DNA from: an uncultured Clostridium sp.
Lineage (GTDB): Bacteria; Bacillota; Clostridia; Lachnospirales; Lachnospiraceae
Length of the DNA stretch: 64,000 bases
Reading direction: 5' to 3'
Assembly: GCA_945917985.1 (NCBI GenBank)
Contig: CAMEIH010000011.1
Span: 1-64,000 of the forward strand
The translations under genes were made by a program, and so were the position numbers. Of this stretch, positions 20,688 to 30,031 are shown one piece after another (positions within the stretch are counted from its first letter, which is position 1; each line of letters begins with the position of its first letter). The notes under the pieces were generated by a model. It searched no databases. It saw nothing but the letters and a program-made list of their open reading frames with translations, and was not told where the DNA came from.

Positions 20688-21986
20688 ATGCGCATTATTA
20701 ATTTAAATGAAGACTCCAAAAACACATTGCTGGAACAGCTGATCAAAAGGAGTCCGCAAAGTTACGGACAATATGAGCAGACAGTCAATGAAATTATTGA
20801 AAATGTAAAAGAAAACAGAGATAAGGCTCTGTTTGACTATACAATGAAGTTTGATCACTGTTCCCTTACCGCCGAAACCATTCAGGTTACCCGGGAAGAG
20901 ATTGAGGAAGCTTACACAAAGGTTAATCCTGATCTTGTAGAGGTCATGAAAAAATCAGCTGCCAATATCACAAAATTCCATCAAAAACAGCTACACAACA
21001 GCTGGATCGCACCGGAGGAAGACGGAACCATTTTAGGTCAGAAAATTCTTCCCATCGAGATCTCCGGTGTCTATGTTCCCGGCGGTAAGGCTGCTTATCC
21101 TTCCAGTGTCCTTATGAACGTGCTTCCCGCAAAGGTTGCCGGTGTGAAACGAATTATTATGACAACACCTCCCGGAAAGGACGGTAAAGTAAATCCAGGA
21201 ACGCTTGTTGCCGCTGACATTGCAGGGGTGAATGAGATCTATAAGGTTGGCGGTGCCCAGGCAATCGCCGCCATGGCTTTTGGAACGGAGAGTATTCCCA
21301 AGGTGGACAAGATTACCGGCCCCGGCAATATTTTTGTTGCCCTTGCCAAAAAGGCATGCTTTGGTTTTGTCAGCATTGATTCCATTGCAGGTCCCAGTGA
21401 AATCCTGGTACTTGCAGATGAAACTGCTAATCCCAGATATGTTGCAGCAGATCTGCTTTCCCAGGCTGAACATGATGAGCTGGCCAGCGCCATTCTTATT
21501 ACCACCAGCAGAGAGCTTGCAGAAAAAGTTTCAGTAGAAGTCGAGAATTTTACAAAAGAACTGTCAAGGGAACAGATCATCCGGTCATCTCTCGACAATT
21601 ACGGCAATATTTTTGTGGCTGAGACAATGGATGAAGCCATTACGGCTGCCAATGAGATTGCTTCCGAACATCTGGAGATTTTAACTGTCAATCCTTTTGA
21701 AACCATGACAAAGATTAAAAATGCAGGTGCAATTTTCCTGGGTGAATATTCTTCCGAACCGCTGGGAGATTATTTTGCGGGGCCCAACCACATTTTACCG
21801 ACTAACGGAACTGCAAAATTCTTCTCACCTTTAAATGTAGATGATTTCATGAAGAAGACAAGCATCATCTCTTACTCAAAGGATGCCCTTAAGAAAGTAC
21901 ATAAGGATATTGAGCTGTTTGCCAAAGAGGAAGGCCTGACTGCTCATGCAAACTCCATTAAAGTCAGATTTGAAAACGAAAGGTAA
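20688..21986 (+). CDS. hisD: Histidinol dehydrogenase
   Basis: GVYVPGGKAAYPSSVLMN, GGAQAIAAMAFGTESIPKVDKITGPGN, AEHDELASAILIT, NHILPTNGTAKFFSPL. Confidence 0.97.
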   Translation: MRIINLNEDSKNTLLEQLIKRSPQSYGQYEQTVNEIIENVKENRDKALFDYTMKFDHCSLTAETIQVTREEIEEAYTKVNPDLVEVMKKSAANITKFHQKQLHNSWIAPEEDGTILGQKILPIEISGVYVPGGKAAYPSSVLMNVLPAKVAGVKRIIMTTPPGKDGKVNPGTLVAADIAGVNEIYKVGGAQAIAAMAFGTESIPKVDKITGPGNIFVALAKKACFGFVSIDSIAGPSEILVLADETANPRYVAADLLSQAEHDELASAILITTSRELAEKVSVEVENFTKELSREQIIRSSLDNYGNIFVAETMDEAITAANEIASEHLEILTVNPFETMTKIKNAGAIFLGEYSSEPLGDYFAGPNHILPTNGTAKFFSPLNVDDFMKKTSIISYSKDALKKVHKDIELFAKEEGLTAHANSIKVRFENER

Positions 21987-21997
21987 AGGTAGTTTAT

Positions 21998-22585
21998 ATG
22001 AGCCGTAGTGCAACCGTAACAAGAACCACAAAAGAAACAGATATTTCCATGACATTTACCATCGACGGAACAGGGACAAGTCATATTGATACCGGCATCG
22101 GTTTTTTTAACCACATGCTGGAAGGCTTCGCAAAGCATGGTTTTTTTGATCTTGATCTTTCTATAAAGGGCGATTTGCAGGTGGATGGCCATCACACGGT
22201 AGAGGATGCCGGAATCGTACTTGGAACCGCCATCAAAGAAGCCGTTGGAGACAAGGCAGGAATCAAGAGATATGGTTCCTTTATTCTGCCCATGGACGAT
22301 GCGCTTGCTCTCTGTGCGGTAGATCTGTGCGGAAGACCCTACCTTGCCTTTGACTGTAATTTTACAACAGAGAGAGTGGGTTATCTGGAAACCGAGCTTG
22401 TGCGGGAATTCTTTTATGCAGTGTCCTACGCAGCTGGTATGAATCTGCATATCAAAATGCTTTCCGGCATCAACAATCATCACATGATCGAAGCCATGTT
22501 CAAGGCTTTTGCCAAGGCGCTTGACGCGGCCACATCCAAGGATGAAAGAATAAAGGATGTATTAAGTACGAAAGGCAGCTTATAA
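21998..22585 (+). CDS. hisB: Imidazoleglycerol-phosphate dehydratase
   Basis: IDTGIGFFNHMLEGFAKHGFFDL, DGHHTVEDAGIVLGTAI, GINNHHMIEAMFKAFAKAL. Confidence 0.97.
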   Translation: MSRSATVTRTTKETDISMTFTIDGTGTSHIDTGIGFFNHMLEGFAKHGFFDLDLSIKGDLQVDGHHTVEDAGIVLGTAIKEAVGDKAGIKRYGSFILPMDDALALCAVDLCGRPYLAFDCNFTTERVGYLETELVREFFYAVSYAAGMNLHIKMLSGINNHHMIEAMFKAFAKALDAATSKDERIKDVLSTKGSL

Positions 22586-22586
22586 G

Positions 22587-22946
22587 ATGAGTGAAAAGGT
22601 AACCATCATTCCCGGTCTTAAAAATTATATTCCGTGGAAAGATCTCAAAAAAAATTCCGACGGTCATGTAACGGTAGTTGTCCAGGATCATAAAACACTT
22701 CAGGTCCTGATGGTGGCTTACATGAACGAGGAAGCCTACGAGATGACCTTAAAGACAAAACGCATGACTTATTTCAGCAGGAGCAGGAGTGAACTTTGGA
22801 TCAAAGGGGACACAAGCGGTCATTACCAGTATGTGAAAGAACTGATTGCCGACTGCGACAAAGACACTTTGCTTGCCAAGGTAGAACAGGCAGGCGCCGC
22901 ATGCCATACCGGAAGCTACAGCTGTTTTTTCAATGAAATCATGTAA
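22587..22946 (+). CDS. hisI: Phosphoribosyl-AMP cyclohydrolase
   Basis: VAYMNEEAYEMTLKTKRMTYFSRSRSELWIKGDTSGHYQYV, DKDTLLAKVEQAGAACHTGSYSCFF; no HisE domain fused. Confidence 0.96.
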   Translation: MSEKVTIIPGLKNYIPWKDLKKNSDGHVTVVVQDHKTLQVLMVAYMNEEAYEMTLKTKRMTYFSRSRSELWIKGDTSGHYQYVKELIADCDKDTLLAKVEQAGAACHTGSYSCFFNEIM

Positions 22947-22956
22947 CCGATACACA

Positions 22957-22993
22957 TGCACTGCATAGAATGATCTTGCAGTGCATATTTTAT
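22957..22993 (+). terminator. Terminator-like hairpin after hisI
   Basis: ATGCACTGCA-tagaatgatct-TGCAGTGCAT followed by ATTTTATT. Confidence 0.75.
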
Positions 22994-23021
22994 TAAAAAG
23001 TTTGTCTTATGCAGGTTTTTT

Positions 23022-23408
23022 ATGAATCATATCAGTACAGACCAAAAGCTTCAGCTTGTTCATACCATCAGAATGCAGAATCAATATAACAGGATGAAAT
23101 GTCGTGAGCGGGAGCAGATGCTCTACGGAATCTCTCCGGCAAATGACCGGAGAGAATTGTACAGTGCAGAAACGGCAATGAGCCTACCTGTCACAGGGGA
23201 AAAGCCGATTCCCGGCAAAAAGAGCAGGATTCTGACAGGCTTTCGCCTTCGGTTTCTGATCGCCCTTATTTTGCTTTCCGGTTTTATTTATCTTGACAAA
23301 AAGGAGAGCAGTCTCCTCGGGAAAAACACTTTCGATCTCTATACTTTTTTGACAGAAAACATTGACCTGCCCATTGATCTCCCTTTTTTAAATTCATTTG
23401 ATTTATAA
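23022..23408 (+). CDS. Hypothetical single-TM protein
   Basis: 128-aa ORF between the his terminator and the radical SAM gene; one hydrophobic segment FLIALILLSGFIYL. Confidence 0.6.
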   Translation: MNHISTDQKLQLVHTIRMQNQYNRMKCREREQMLYGISPANDRRELYSAETAMSLPVTGEKPIPGKKSRILTGFRLRFLIALILLSGFIYLDKKESSLLGKNTFDLYTFLTENIDLPIDLPFLNSFDL

Positions 23409-23467
23409 TTGTTTTTCCTATATACTGATAGAGGCATCAAAATGAAAAATAAAGGATACAAAAATAC

Positions 23468-25336
23468 ATGAGATCTTTAATGTTAAATGAAGAAATTCTG
23501 ATGCAGGTAGAAAAACCTGCCAGATATATCGGCAATGAAGTAAATGCCGTGATGAAGGACAAGAAGGATATCAGGGTCCGCTTTGCCATGTGCTTTCCGG
23601 ATGTTTACGAAATCGGAATGTCCCATCTGGGAATCCAGATTATTTATGATATGCTAAACAGCTTTGAGGATGTTTGGTGTGAAAGAGTTTATTCTCCCTG
23701 GGTGGATTTAGATGCTATCATGCGAAAAGAAAATATCCCTCTTTTTGCATTGGAATCTCAGGATCCCATCAAGGAATTTGATTTTCTCGGTATCACCATT
23801 CAGTATGAAATGTGTTATACCAATATACTGCAGGTACTTGATCTTGCAGGAATTCCTCTTCTTGCAAAGGACAGAAGTGATGAAGATCCCATCGTGATCG
23901 GCGGTGGTCCCTGTACCTATAACCCGGAACCAATCTGCGATTTCTTTGATCTTTTTTATATCGGTGAGGGAGAGACACAGTACCGAAATCTGATTTCTCT
24001 GTATGAAGAATGCAAAGAAAGGGGCGAGAGCAGGGCTGATTTCTTAAGAAAAGCTGCATCCATTCCGGGGATTTATGTTCCTTCTCTTTATGAGGTTTCT
24101 TACAAAGAGGATGGCACCATTTTGGAAATGAAGCCTCTTTTTCCCGATGTGCCTTCTAAAATCATGAAGGAACTGGTAAGTGATGTATCAGACACCTATT
24201 ATCCGGCGGCTCCTGTCGTTCCCTTCATCAAAGTGACACAGGACAGAGTGGTACTTGAAATTCAACGAGGCTGTATCAGAGGCTGCCGGTTCTGTCAGGC
24301 AGGACAGCTCTACCGGCCGGTGAGAGAACGTGATGTTGACTTTTTAAAAGAATATGCCATGAAAATGCTGGCAAATACAGGGCACGAAGAAATTTCTTTA
24401 AGTTCCCTAAGCTCCAGTGATTACTCAAAACTCCCCGAACTCATTGATTTTTTGATTGAGGAATGCAATAAACGGAAGATAAACATTTCTCTGCCCTCCC
24501 TTCGCATTGACGCCTTTTCGCTGGATGTCATGAATAAGGTACAGGATGTGAAAAAGAGCAGTCTTACCTTTGCGCCGGAAGCCGGAAGCCAGAGGCTCAG
24601 GGACGTGATCAACAAGGGATTAACGGAGGAAGTGATCCTGCAGGGGGCAAAGCTTGCCTTTGAAGGCGGCTGGACAAGAGTCAAGCTGTATTTCATGCTC
24701 GGGCTTCCCTTTGAGACAGAAGAGGATATCCGAGGCATTGCAGAGCTTTGTAATAAGATTGCGGCTCTTTTTTATGAAACCGTCCCCAAGGAAAAGAGAA
24801 ACGGAAAAGTGCAGATTGTGGCAAGCACCTCCTTCTTTATTCCAAAGCCCTTCACCCCCTTCCAGTGGGCACCTCAGTGCCGCAAGGAAGAGTTCCTTGA
24901 AAAGGCATACATGACAAGAACATCTATCTCACAGCAATTGAATCAGAAAAGTATCAAATATAATTGGCATGAAGCAGATGCCAGCGTCATGGAGGGTATC
25001 TTTGCCAGAGGTGACAGACGTTTAAATCAGGTTATCTTAAAGGCCTATGAAAAAGGCTGCTTCTATGATGCATGGAGTGAATATTACAAAAATGATCTGT
25101 GGTTTGAGTCCTTTGAGGAATGCGGTATCGATCCTGATTTCTACACAGTGAGAGAGCGCAGTGATGATGAAATTTTCCCGTGGGATTTCCTGGACTGCGG
25201 CGTTTCCAAAGCATTTTTGCTGCGGGAATGGCACAGAGCGCAGGAGGAGACTGTTACGCCAAACTGCCGCATGCAGTGTCAGGGCTGCGGAGCGGCCAGA
25301 TTTCAGACAGGCGTATGCTGCGAGAAAAGAGCCTGA
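23468..25336 (+). CDS. Radical SAM protein with B12-binding-like N-terminus (TIGR03960-like)
   Basis: RGCIRGCRFCQAGQLYRPVRERD cluster motif; N-terminal ARYIGNEVNAV...FPDVYEIGMSHLG; upstream of a TIGR03936-like partner and rng. Confidence 0.92.
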   Translation: MRSLMLNEEILMQVEKPARYIGNEVNAVMKDKKDIRVRFAMCFPDVYEIGMSHLGIQIIYDMLNSFEDVWCERVYSPWVDLDAIMRKENIPLFALESQDPIKEFDFLGITIQYEMCYTNILQVLDLAGIPLLAKDRSDEDPIVIGGGPCTYNPEPICDFFDLFYIGEGETQYRNLISLYEECKERGESRADFLRKAASIPGIYVPSLYEVSYKEDGTILEMKPLFPDVPSKIMKELVSDVSDTYYPAAPVVPFIKVTQDRVVLEIQRGCIRGCRFCQAGQLYRPVRERDVDFLKEYAMKMLANTGHEEISLSSLSSSDYSKLPELIDFLIEECNKRKINISLPSLRIDAFSLDVMNKVQDVKKSSLTFAPEAGSQRLRDVINKGLTEEVILQGAKLAFEGGWTRVKLYFMLGLPFETEEDIRGIAELCNKIAALFYETVPKEKRNGKVQIVASTSFFIPKPFTPFQWAPQCRKEEFLEKAYMTRTSISQQLNQKSIKYNWHEADASVMEGIFARGDRRLNQVILKAYEKGCFYDAWSEYYKNDLWFESFEECGIDPDFYTVRERSDDEIFPWDFLDCGVSKAFLLREWHRAQEETVTPNCRMQCQGCGAARFQTGVCCEKRA

Positions 25337-25367
25337 CAGATTGTAAAATGCAGATGAGGTTACCATT

Positions 25368-26051
25368 ATGAAAGTCAGAATTAAATTTTCCAAGGAAGGT
25401 CCTATTAAGTTTATCGGGCACCTGGATGTGATGAGATATTTCCAAAAAGCGATCAGAAGAGCTGATATTGATATTGCCTACACAACAGGTTTTTCTCCCC
25501 ACCAGATCATGTCTTTTGCCTCCCCTTTGTCAGTGGGACATGAGAGCATCGGAGAATATTTTGATGTGGAGTTATATTCCATCACCAGCGAAAAAGATAT
25601 GAAAAACCGCTTAAACAGTGTTATGGTAGAAGGTATTCAGATTCTGGATGTGGCTGTTCTTGACGAAAAAGAAGGAAACGCTATGGCAAGTGTATCAGCC
25701 TGCGACTATCTGGTGTCCTTCAGTGACAAGGTAATGCTTCCTGAAGATTGGAAGGACAGGCTTTATGCTTTTTATCAGCAGGAATCCATTCCTGTCATAA
25801 AAAAGACAAAAAAAGGGGAAAAAGAACTGAATCTGAAAGAGGGAATTTACCGGTTGGAGATCAGGGATGAGCAGGTTTACATGTTACTGGATGCAGGCAG
25901 CGGAAGCAATATGAAACCGGGATTTGTGCTGGAGACCTTTTTTGATTCGCTTGGTATCGAATTGCCTGCATTTCCTTTCCGGATAAAAAGAATCGACACA
26001 TACAAAAGAAATGAAGAAAACAGGCTCGTTCCGTTAATTGTAAGAGCCTGA
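25368..26051 (+). CDS. TIGR03936/DUF2344-like radical SAM-associated protein
   Basis: VRIKFSKEGPIKFIGHLDVMRYFQKAIRRADIDIAYTTGFSPHQIMSFASPLSVG. Confidence 0.92.
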   Translation: MKVRIKFSKEGPIKFIGHLDVMRYFQKAIRRADIDIAYTTGFSPHQIMSFASPLSVGHESIGEYFDVELYSITSEKDMKNRLNSVMVEGIQILDVAVLDEKEGNAMASVSACDYLVSFSDKVMLPEDWKDRLYAFYQQESIPVIKKTKKGEKELNLKEGIYRLEIRDEQVYMLLDAGSGSNMKPGFVLETFFDSLGIELPAFPFRIKRIDTYKRNEENRLVPLIVRA

Positions 26052-26078
26052 AAGTACAATTGAGAGAGATTATCAGTT

Positions 26079-27269
26079 ATGGGGAAAATTGTCATTACCA
26101 AACAGAATAATCGCTTACTGCTGACACATTTTGATGAGAAACAGCCGGTGTTAATGGAAACAGCTCCTTTATTATCGACGGAAGGTATCCTTGGCAATAT
26201 TTATCTTGCAAGAGTTAAGGATGTTGTTTCCGGACTTCGAGGTGCTTTCCTTTCTGTTTCCGGCGAGGATACCGTCTATCTGCCTCTTAAGGAAAACAAT
26301 AAATTTTTGTGTGCAAACAGAGAGTTCTCCGAAGGGGAGAATATTCGTCAGGGTGATGAAATCGTTGTTCAGATTGCAGGAGAAGCATTAAAGACCAAGC
26401 AGCCTACGGCATCCGAAAAGCTTGAACTTACCGGACAGTATTGTGTATGCAGTTTTTGGGGCCATGGAATCCGTTATTCCAGAAAATTGAGCAAAGATAA
26501 AATTGACTTTCTAAGTCAGTCAATAAAAAGGGCAGTTATTGAAGGGCGGAAACAGTATCAATTTACCATACGTACTAATACAGAGAGCCTTACAGACCCG
26601 GCACCGCTTATTCAGGAGATGAGAACGTTTATTCAGATCTTTGATACAATCAGGGATACCTATCGTCATCGTACCTGTTATTCCTGTTTTTATCAGCCGG
26701 AGCCGGAAATCATTTGTCTTATCAAAAATATTCCTCTGGAATCCTATGATGAGATCGTAACGGATCTTCCTGACCTCTATGATATTCTGATCAAAGCCTT
26801 TTCCGGTAAAAGTGTCCGTCTTTATCAGGATGAAATGCTGACCCTGTCGAAGCTTTACAGCATTGAAACTCATTTAAAGGAAGCCCTCGCCAAGAAGGTC
26901 TGGCTTTCCTGCGGCGGATATCTGGTCATAGAACCTACTGAAGCTATGGTTGTCATAGATGTAAATTCCGGAAAATCCATAGGCAAAGGGAAGGAAAGCC
27001 GGGATTATTGTCTCAAGGTAAATCTTGAAGCTGCAAAGGAAGTGGCAAGGCAGCTCCGCCTTCGGAACTATTCCGGTATGATCATGGTGGACTTTATCAA
27101 TATGGAAGAGGATGCAGACAATCAAACACTTATGGAAACTCTTGACAGGCTCCTTAAGGAAGACAAGGTGCGAACAAGGCTGGTGGATATGACACCCCTG
27201 GGAATTATTGAAATAACAAGGAAAAAAGTCAGCAAACCGCTTTTTGATTTTTTTGGAAAAACATCTTGA
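26079..27269 (+). CDS. rng: Ribonuclease E/G family protein
   Basis: S1-like N-terminus (NIYLARVKDVVSGLRGAFLSV), catalytic region MVVIDVNSGKSIGKG and MIMVDFINMEEDADNQTLMETLDRLLKED. Confidence 0.93.
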   Translation: MGKIVITKQNNRLLLTHFDEKQPVLMETAPLLSTEGILGNIYLARVKDVVSGLRGAFLSVSGEDTVYLPLKENNKFLCANREFSEGENIRQGDEIVVQIAGEALKTKQPTASEKLELTGQYCVCSFWGHGIRYSRKLSKDKIDFLSQSIKRAVIEGRKQYQFTIRTNTESLTDPAPLIQEMRTFIQIFDTIRDTYRHRTCYSCFYQPEPEIICLIKNIPLESYDEIVTDLPDLYDILIKAFSGKSVRLYQDEMLTLSKLYSIETHLKEALAKKVWLSCGGYLVIEPTEAMVVIDVNSGKSIGKGKESRDYCLKVNLEAAKEVARQLRLRNYSGMIMVDFINMEEDADNQTLMETLDRLLKEDKVRTRLVDMTPLGIIEITRKKVSKPLFDFFGKTS

Positions 27270-27294
27270 CACAACATACTTGAAATGGTATATT
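27266..27294 (+). promoter_or_regulatory. Promoter for the rplU-prp-rpmA operon
   Basis: TTGACA (27266-27271), 17-bp spacer, TATATT (27289-27294); overlaps the rng stop codon. Confidence 0.85.
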
Positions 27295-27299
27295 TTATG

Positions 27300-27389
27300 A
27301 GTATGCCGCATAACGAGGTAGAAGTGCGCTTAGCGCCACCGTAGTTAGCGAGTAAAATCAGTTTCGGCTGGTTAGAAGGAGGTGCCCAT
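27300..27389 (+). ncRNA. Ribosomal protein L21 leader (L21_leader-type cis-regulatory RNA)
   Basis: Structured 5' UTR directly before rplU with GTGCGC-TTA-GCGCCAC hairpin (27324-27339) and downstream conserved-looking GTTTCGGCTGGTTAGAAGGAGGTG; position matches the known Firmicutes L21 leader. Confidence 0.75.
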
Positions 27390-27695
27390 ATGTACGCAAT
27401 CATTGCAACAGGTGGAAAGCAGTATAAGGTTTCCGAAGGTGATGTGATTAAGGTTGAGAAGCTGAATGCAGAACCCGGAGATACTGTAACATTTGATCAG
27501 GTTGTCGCTATCAGCGATAACGAGCTTAAGGTTGCCGGAGATGTAGCGAGCGCTAACGTAACTGCAACAGTTATGGAACAGGGAAGATCCCGCAAGGTTA
27601 TCGTTTACAAGTATAAGAGAAAAACCGGTTATCATAAGAAAAACGGTCATAGACAAGCATACACACAGGTTAAGATTGAAAAGATCAACGCTTAA
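27390..27695 (+). CDS. rplU: 50S ribosomal protein L21
   Basis: MYAIIATGGKQYKVSEGDVIKVEKLNAEPGDTVTFDQV. Confidence 0.98.
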   Translation: MYAIIATGGKQYKVSEGDVIKVEKLNAEPGDTVTFDQVVAISDNELKVAGDVASANVTATVMEQGRSRKVIVYKYKRKTGYHKKNGHRQAYTQVKIEKINA

Positions 27696-27715
27696 TTCGT
27701 ATGTAGGAAACGGTT

Positions 27716-28045
27716 ATGACAACCATTACAATTTATAAATCCAAAAACGGAGAATATAAGAGATTGACCTGTAAGGGTCATGCAGGCTATGCAGCATACG
27801 GCAAAGATATTGTCTGTGCCTCGGTTTCCTGTCTTACCATCAATACCATTAATTCATTGGATGAATTAACCCATGAAAAAATGGATATAACTACTGATGA
27901 AGACCAGGGATTCATAGATTGCAGATTTCAGAATACACTTTCAAAAGAGAGCATATTACTGATGGATTCTCTTGTACTTGGATTAAAGGGTATCGTAGAT
28001 AGCTACGGTAAGAAGTATCTGGAACTTAAATTCAAGGAGGTGTAA
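27716..28045 (+). CDS. prp: Ribosomal-processing cysteine protease Prp
   Basis: GHAGYAAYGKDIVCASVSCLTINTINSLDEL with His/Cys catalytic motif; located between rplU and rpmA. Confidence 0.95.
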   Translation: MTTITIYKSKNGEYKRLTCKGHAGYAAYGKDIVCASVSCLTINTINSLDELTHEKMDITTDEDQGFIDCRFQNTLSKESILLMDSLVLGLKGIVDSYGKKYLELKFKEV

Positions 28046-28048
28046 ACC

Positions 28049-28333
28049 ATGTTAAAGATGAACCTTCAATTTTTCGCTCACAAAAAGGGTGTTGGTTCTA
28101 CCAAGAACGGTAGAGATTCCGAGTCCAAGAGATTAGGTGCGAAAAGAGCTGACGGACAATTCGTAAAAGCAGGAAACATTTTATACAGACAGCGTGGAAC
28201 AAAGATCCATCCCGGTGTTAACGTAGGTATCGGCGGAGATGACACATTGTTCGCATTAGTTGACGGTGTACTTAGATTCGAAAGAAAAGGAAGAGACAAG
28301 AAACAGGCTTCCGTATATCCTGTAGAGAAATAG
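28049..28333 (+). CDS. rpmA: 50S ribosomal protein L27 with Prp-type cleavable N-terminal extension
   Basis: [30 protein letters not shown]. Confidence 0.98.
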   Translation: MLKMNLQFFAHKKGVGSTKNGRDSESKRLGAKRADGQFVKAGNILYRQRGTKIHPGVNVGIGGDDTLFALVDGVLRFERKGRDKKQASVYPVEK

Positions 28334-28344
28334 TACGATGAATC

Positions 28345-28373
28345 GGGCTTCAAACACTAATCGTTTGAAGCCC
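28345..28373 (+). terminator. Terminator-like hairpin between rpmA and obgE
   Basis: GGGCTTCAAAC-actaatc-GTTTGAAGCCC followed by TCTTCTTTT. Confidence 0.8.
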
Positions 28374-28402
28374 TCTTCTTTTATTGATGAAAGGAATACA
28401 TT

Positions 28403-29698
28403 ATGTTTGCAGATAGAGCAAAGATATACGTTCGAAGCGGCAAAGGCGGTGACGGACATGTATCTTTCAGACGTGAAAAATTTGTTGCCAACGGCGGACC
28501 GGACGGAGGAGATGGCGGTAACGGCGGAAGTGTAATCCTTGAGGTAGATGAAGGGATGAATACGTTAAGCGATTACCGGCATGTCCGTAAGTATAAAGCA
28601 GAAGACGGCGAAGATGGCGGCAAGCGGAATTGTAAAGGAAAATCAGGTGCTGATCTGATCTTAAAAATGCCGGCAGGCACAGTAGTGAAAGAAGCGGAGA
28701 GCGGGAAAGTAATCACCGATCTCTCCGGAGATAACAAGCGCTTTCTTCTTTTGCAGGGAGGGCGCGGTGGAAATGGAAATCAACACTATGCCACAAGCAC
28801 CATGCAGGTGCCAAAGTACGCACAGCCGGGACAGCCTGCAAAAGAGCTTGAACTTCAGCTTGAGCTTAAAGTGATTGCCGATGTGGGCCTTGTTGGTTTC
28901 CCGAACGTGGGAAAATCCACCCTTCTGACCAAGGTGAGCAATGCAAGACCCCAGATTGCCAATTATCATTTCACCACAATCAATCCTCATCTTGGAGTGG
29001 TTGATCTTGACGATGCCAAAGGCTTTGTCATGGCAGACATTCCGGGCCTTATTGAGGGTGCTTCCGAAGGTGTTGGTCTTGGGTTTGAATTTCTTCGTCA
29101 CATTGAACGGACCAAGGTCATCATTCATATTGTGGATGCCGCATCTACGGAAGGAAGAGATCCCATTGCGGATATTTACGCCATTAATAAAGAGTTAAAA
29201 GCCTATAATCCCGAAATCGCAGCAAGGCCTCAGGTGATTGCAGCCAACAAAATTGACATGATTTTTGATGACGGTTCCGGAACGAATCCCGTGGAAGCTC
29301 TTAAGAAAGAGTTTGAACCTCAGGGCATTGCTGTTTATCCAATCTCTGCGATTAACGGTAAAGGAATCCGGGAATTACTTTATCATGTGAGAGAACTGCT
29401 TGATACCGTAGATGACAAACCCGTTGTCTTTGAACAGGAATTCTTCCCCGAATACATGATTTCCGGTTCTGATGAACCCTATACCGTAGTTTATGATGAA
29501 GAGGCAGACGAGTATGTAATTGAAGGTCCCCGTATCGAAAAAATGCTTGGTTATACAAACCTTGATTCCGAAAAGGGCTTCACTTTCTTCCAGAATTTCC
29601 TGAAGCAGAACGGAATTCTCGATGAACTGGAAACACTGGGAATCAAAGAAGGCGACACCGTCAGAATGTACGGTCTTTCCTTTGATTATTACAAGTAG
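28403..29698 (+). CDS. obgE: GTPase Obg
   Basis: Obg fold (FADRAKIYVRSGKGGDGHVSFRREKFV), GTPase motifs GFPNVGKSTLL, DIPGLIEGASEGVGLG. Confidence 0.97.
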   Translation: MFADRAKIYVRSGKGGDGHVSFRREKFVANGGPDGGDGGNGGSVILEVDEGMNTLSDYRHVRKYKAEDGEDGGKRNCKGKSGADLILKMPAGTVVKEAESGKVITDLSGDNKRFLLLQGGRGGNGNQHYATSTMQVPKYAQPGQPAKELELQLELKVIADVGLVGFPNVGKSTLLTKVSNARPQIANYHFTTINPHLGVVDLDDAKGFVMADIPGLIEGASEGVGLGFEFLRHIERTKVIIHIVDAASTEGRDPIADIYAINKELKAYNPEIAARPQVIAANKIDMIFDDGSGTNPVEALKKEFEPQGIAVYPISAINGKGIRELLYHVRELLDTVDDKPVVFEQEFFPEYMISGSDEPYTVVYDEEADEYVIEGPRIEKMLGYTNLDSEKGFTFFQNFLKQNGILDELETLGIKEGDTVRMYGLSFDYYK

Positions 29699-29710
29699 GA
29701 GGAAATACTT

Positions 29711-30001
29711 ATGACAAGCAAACAGCGCGCTTATTTAAAAGGTCTTGCAATGAATATCGAACCTGTATTTCAGATAGGGAAATCCGGTCTCACGCCCGAA
29801 GTTACAGAGGCTGTCAGTGAAGCTTTTAACACAAGAGAACTGATCAAACTGGCTGTCCTCAAAAACTGTATGGAGGATCCCCGGGAAATAGCTTCTGCGC
29901 TTTCAGAGCGTACCAAATCCCAGGTAGTACAGGTAATCGGAAAAAAAATAGTACTTTATAAGGAAAGCAAAGATCATAAAAAAATCAATCTTCCTTTATA
30001 A
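29711..30001 (+). CDS. yhbY: YhbY family CRS1/YhbY (CRM) RNA-binding protein
   Basis: LTSKQRAYLKGLA-like N-terminus, IGKSGLTPEVTEAVSEAFNTRELIKLAVLKN. Confidence 0.95.
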   Translation: MTSKQRAYLKGLAMNIEPVFQIGKSGLTPEVTEAVSEAFNTRELIKLAVLKNCMEDPREIASALSERTKSQVVQVIGKKIVLYKESKDHKKINLPL

Positions 30002-30031
30002 ACTTTATAAAGGAGAAAGAAGTGGATTCAT

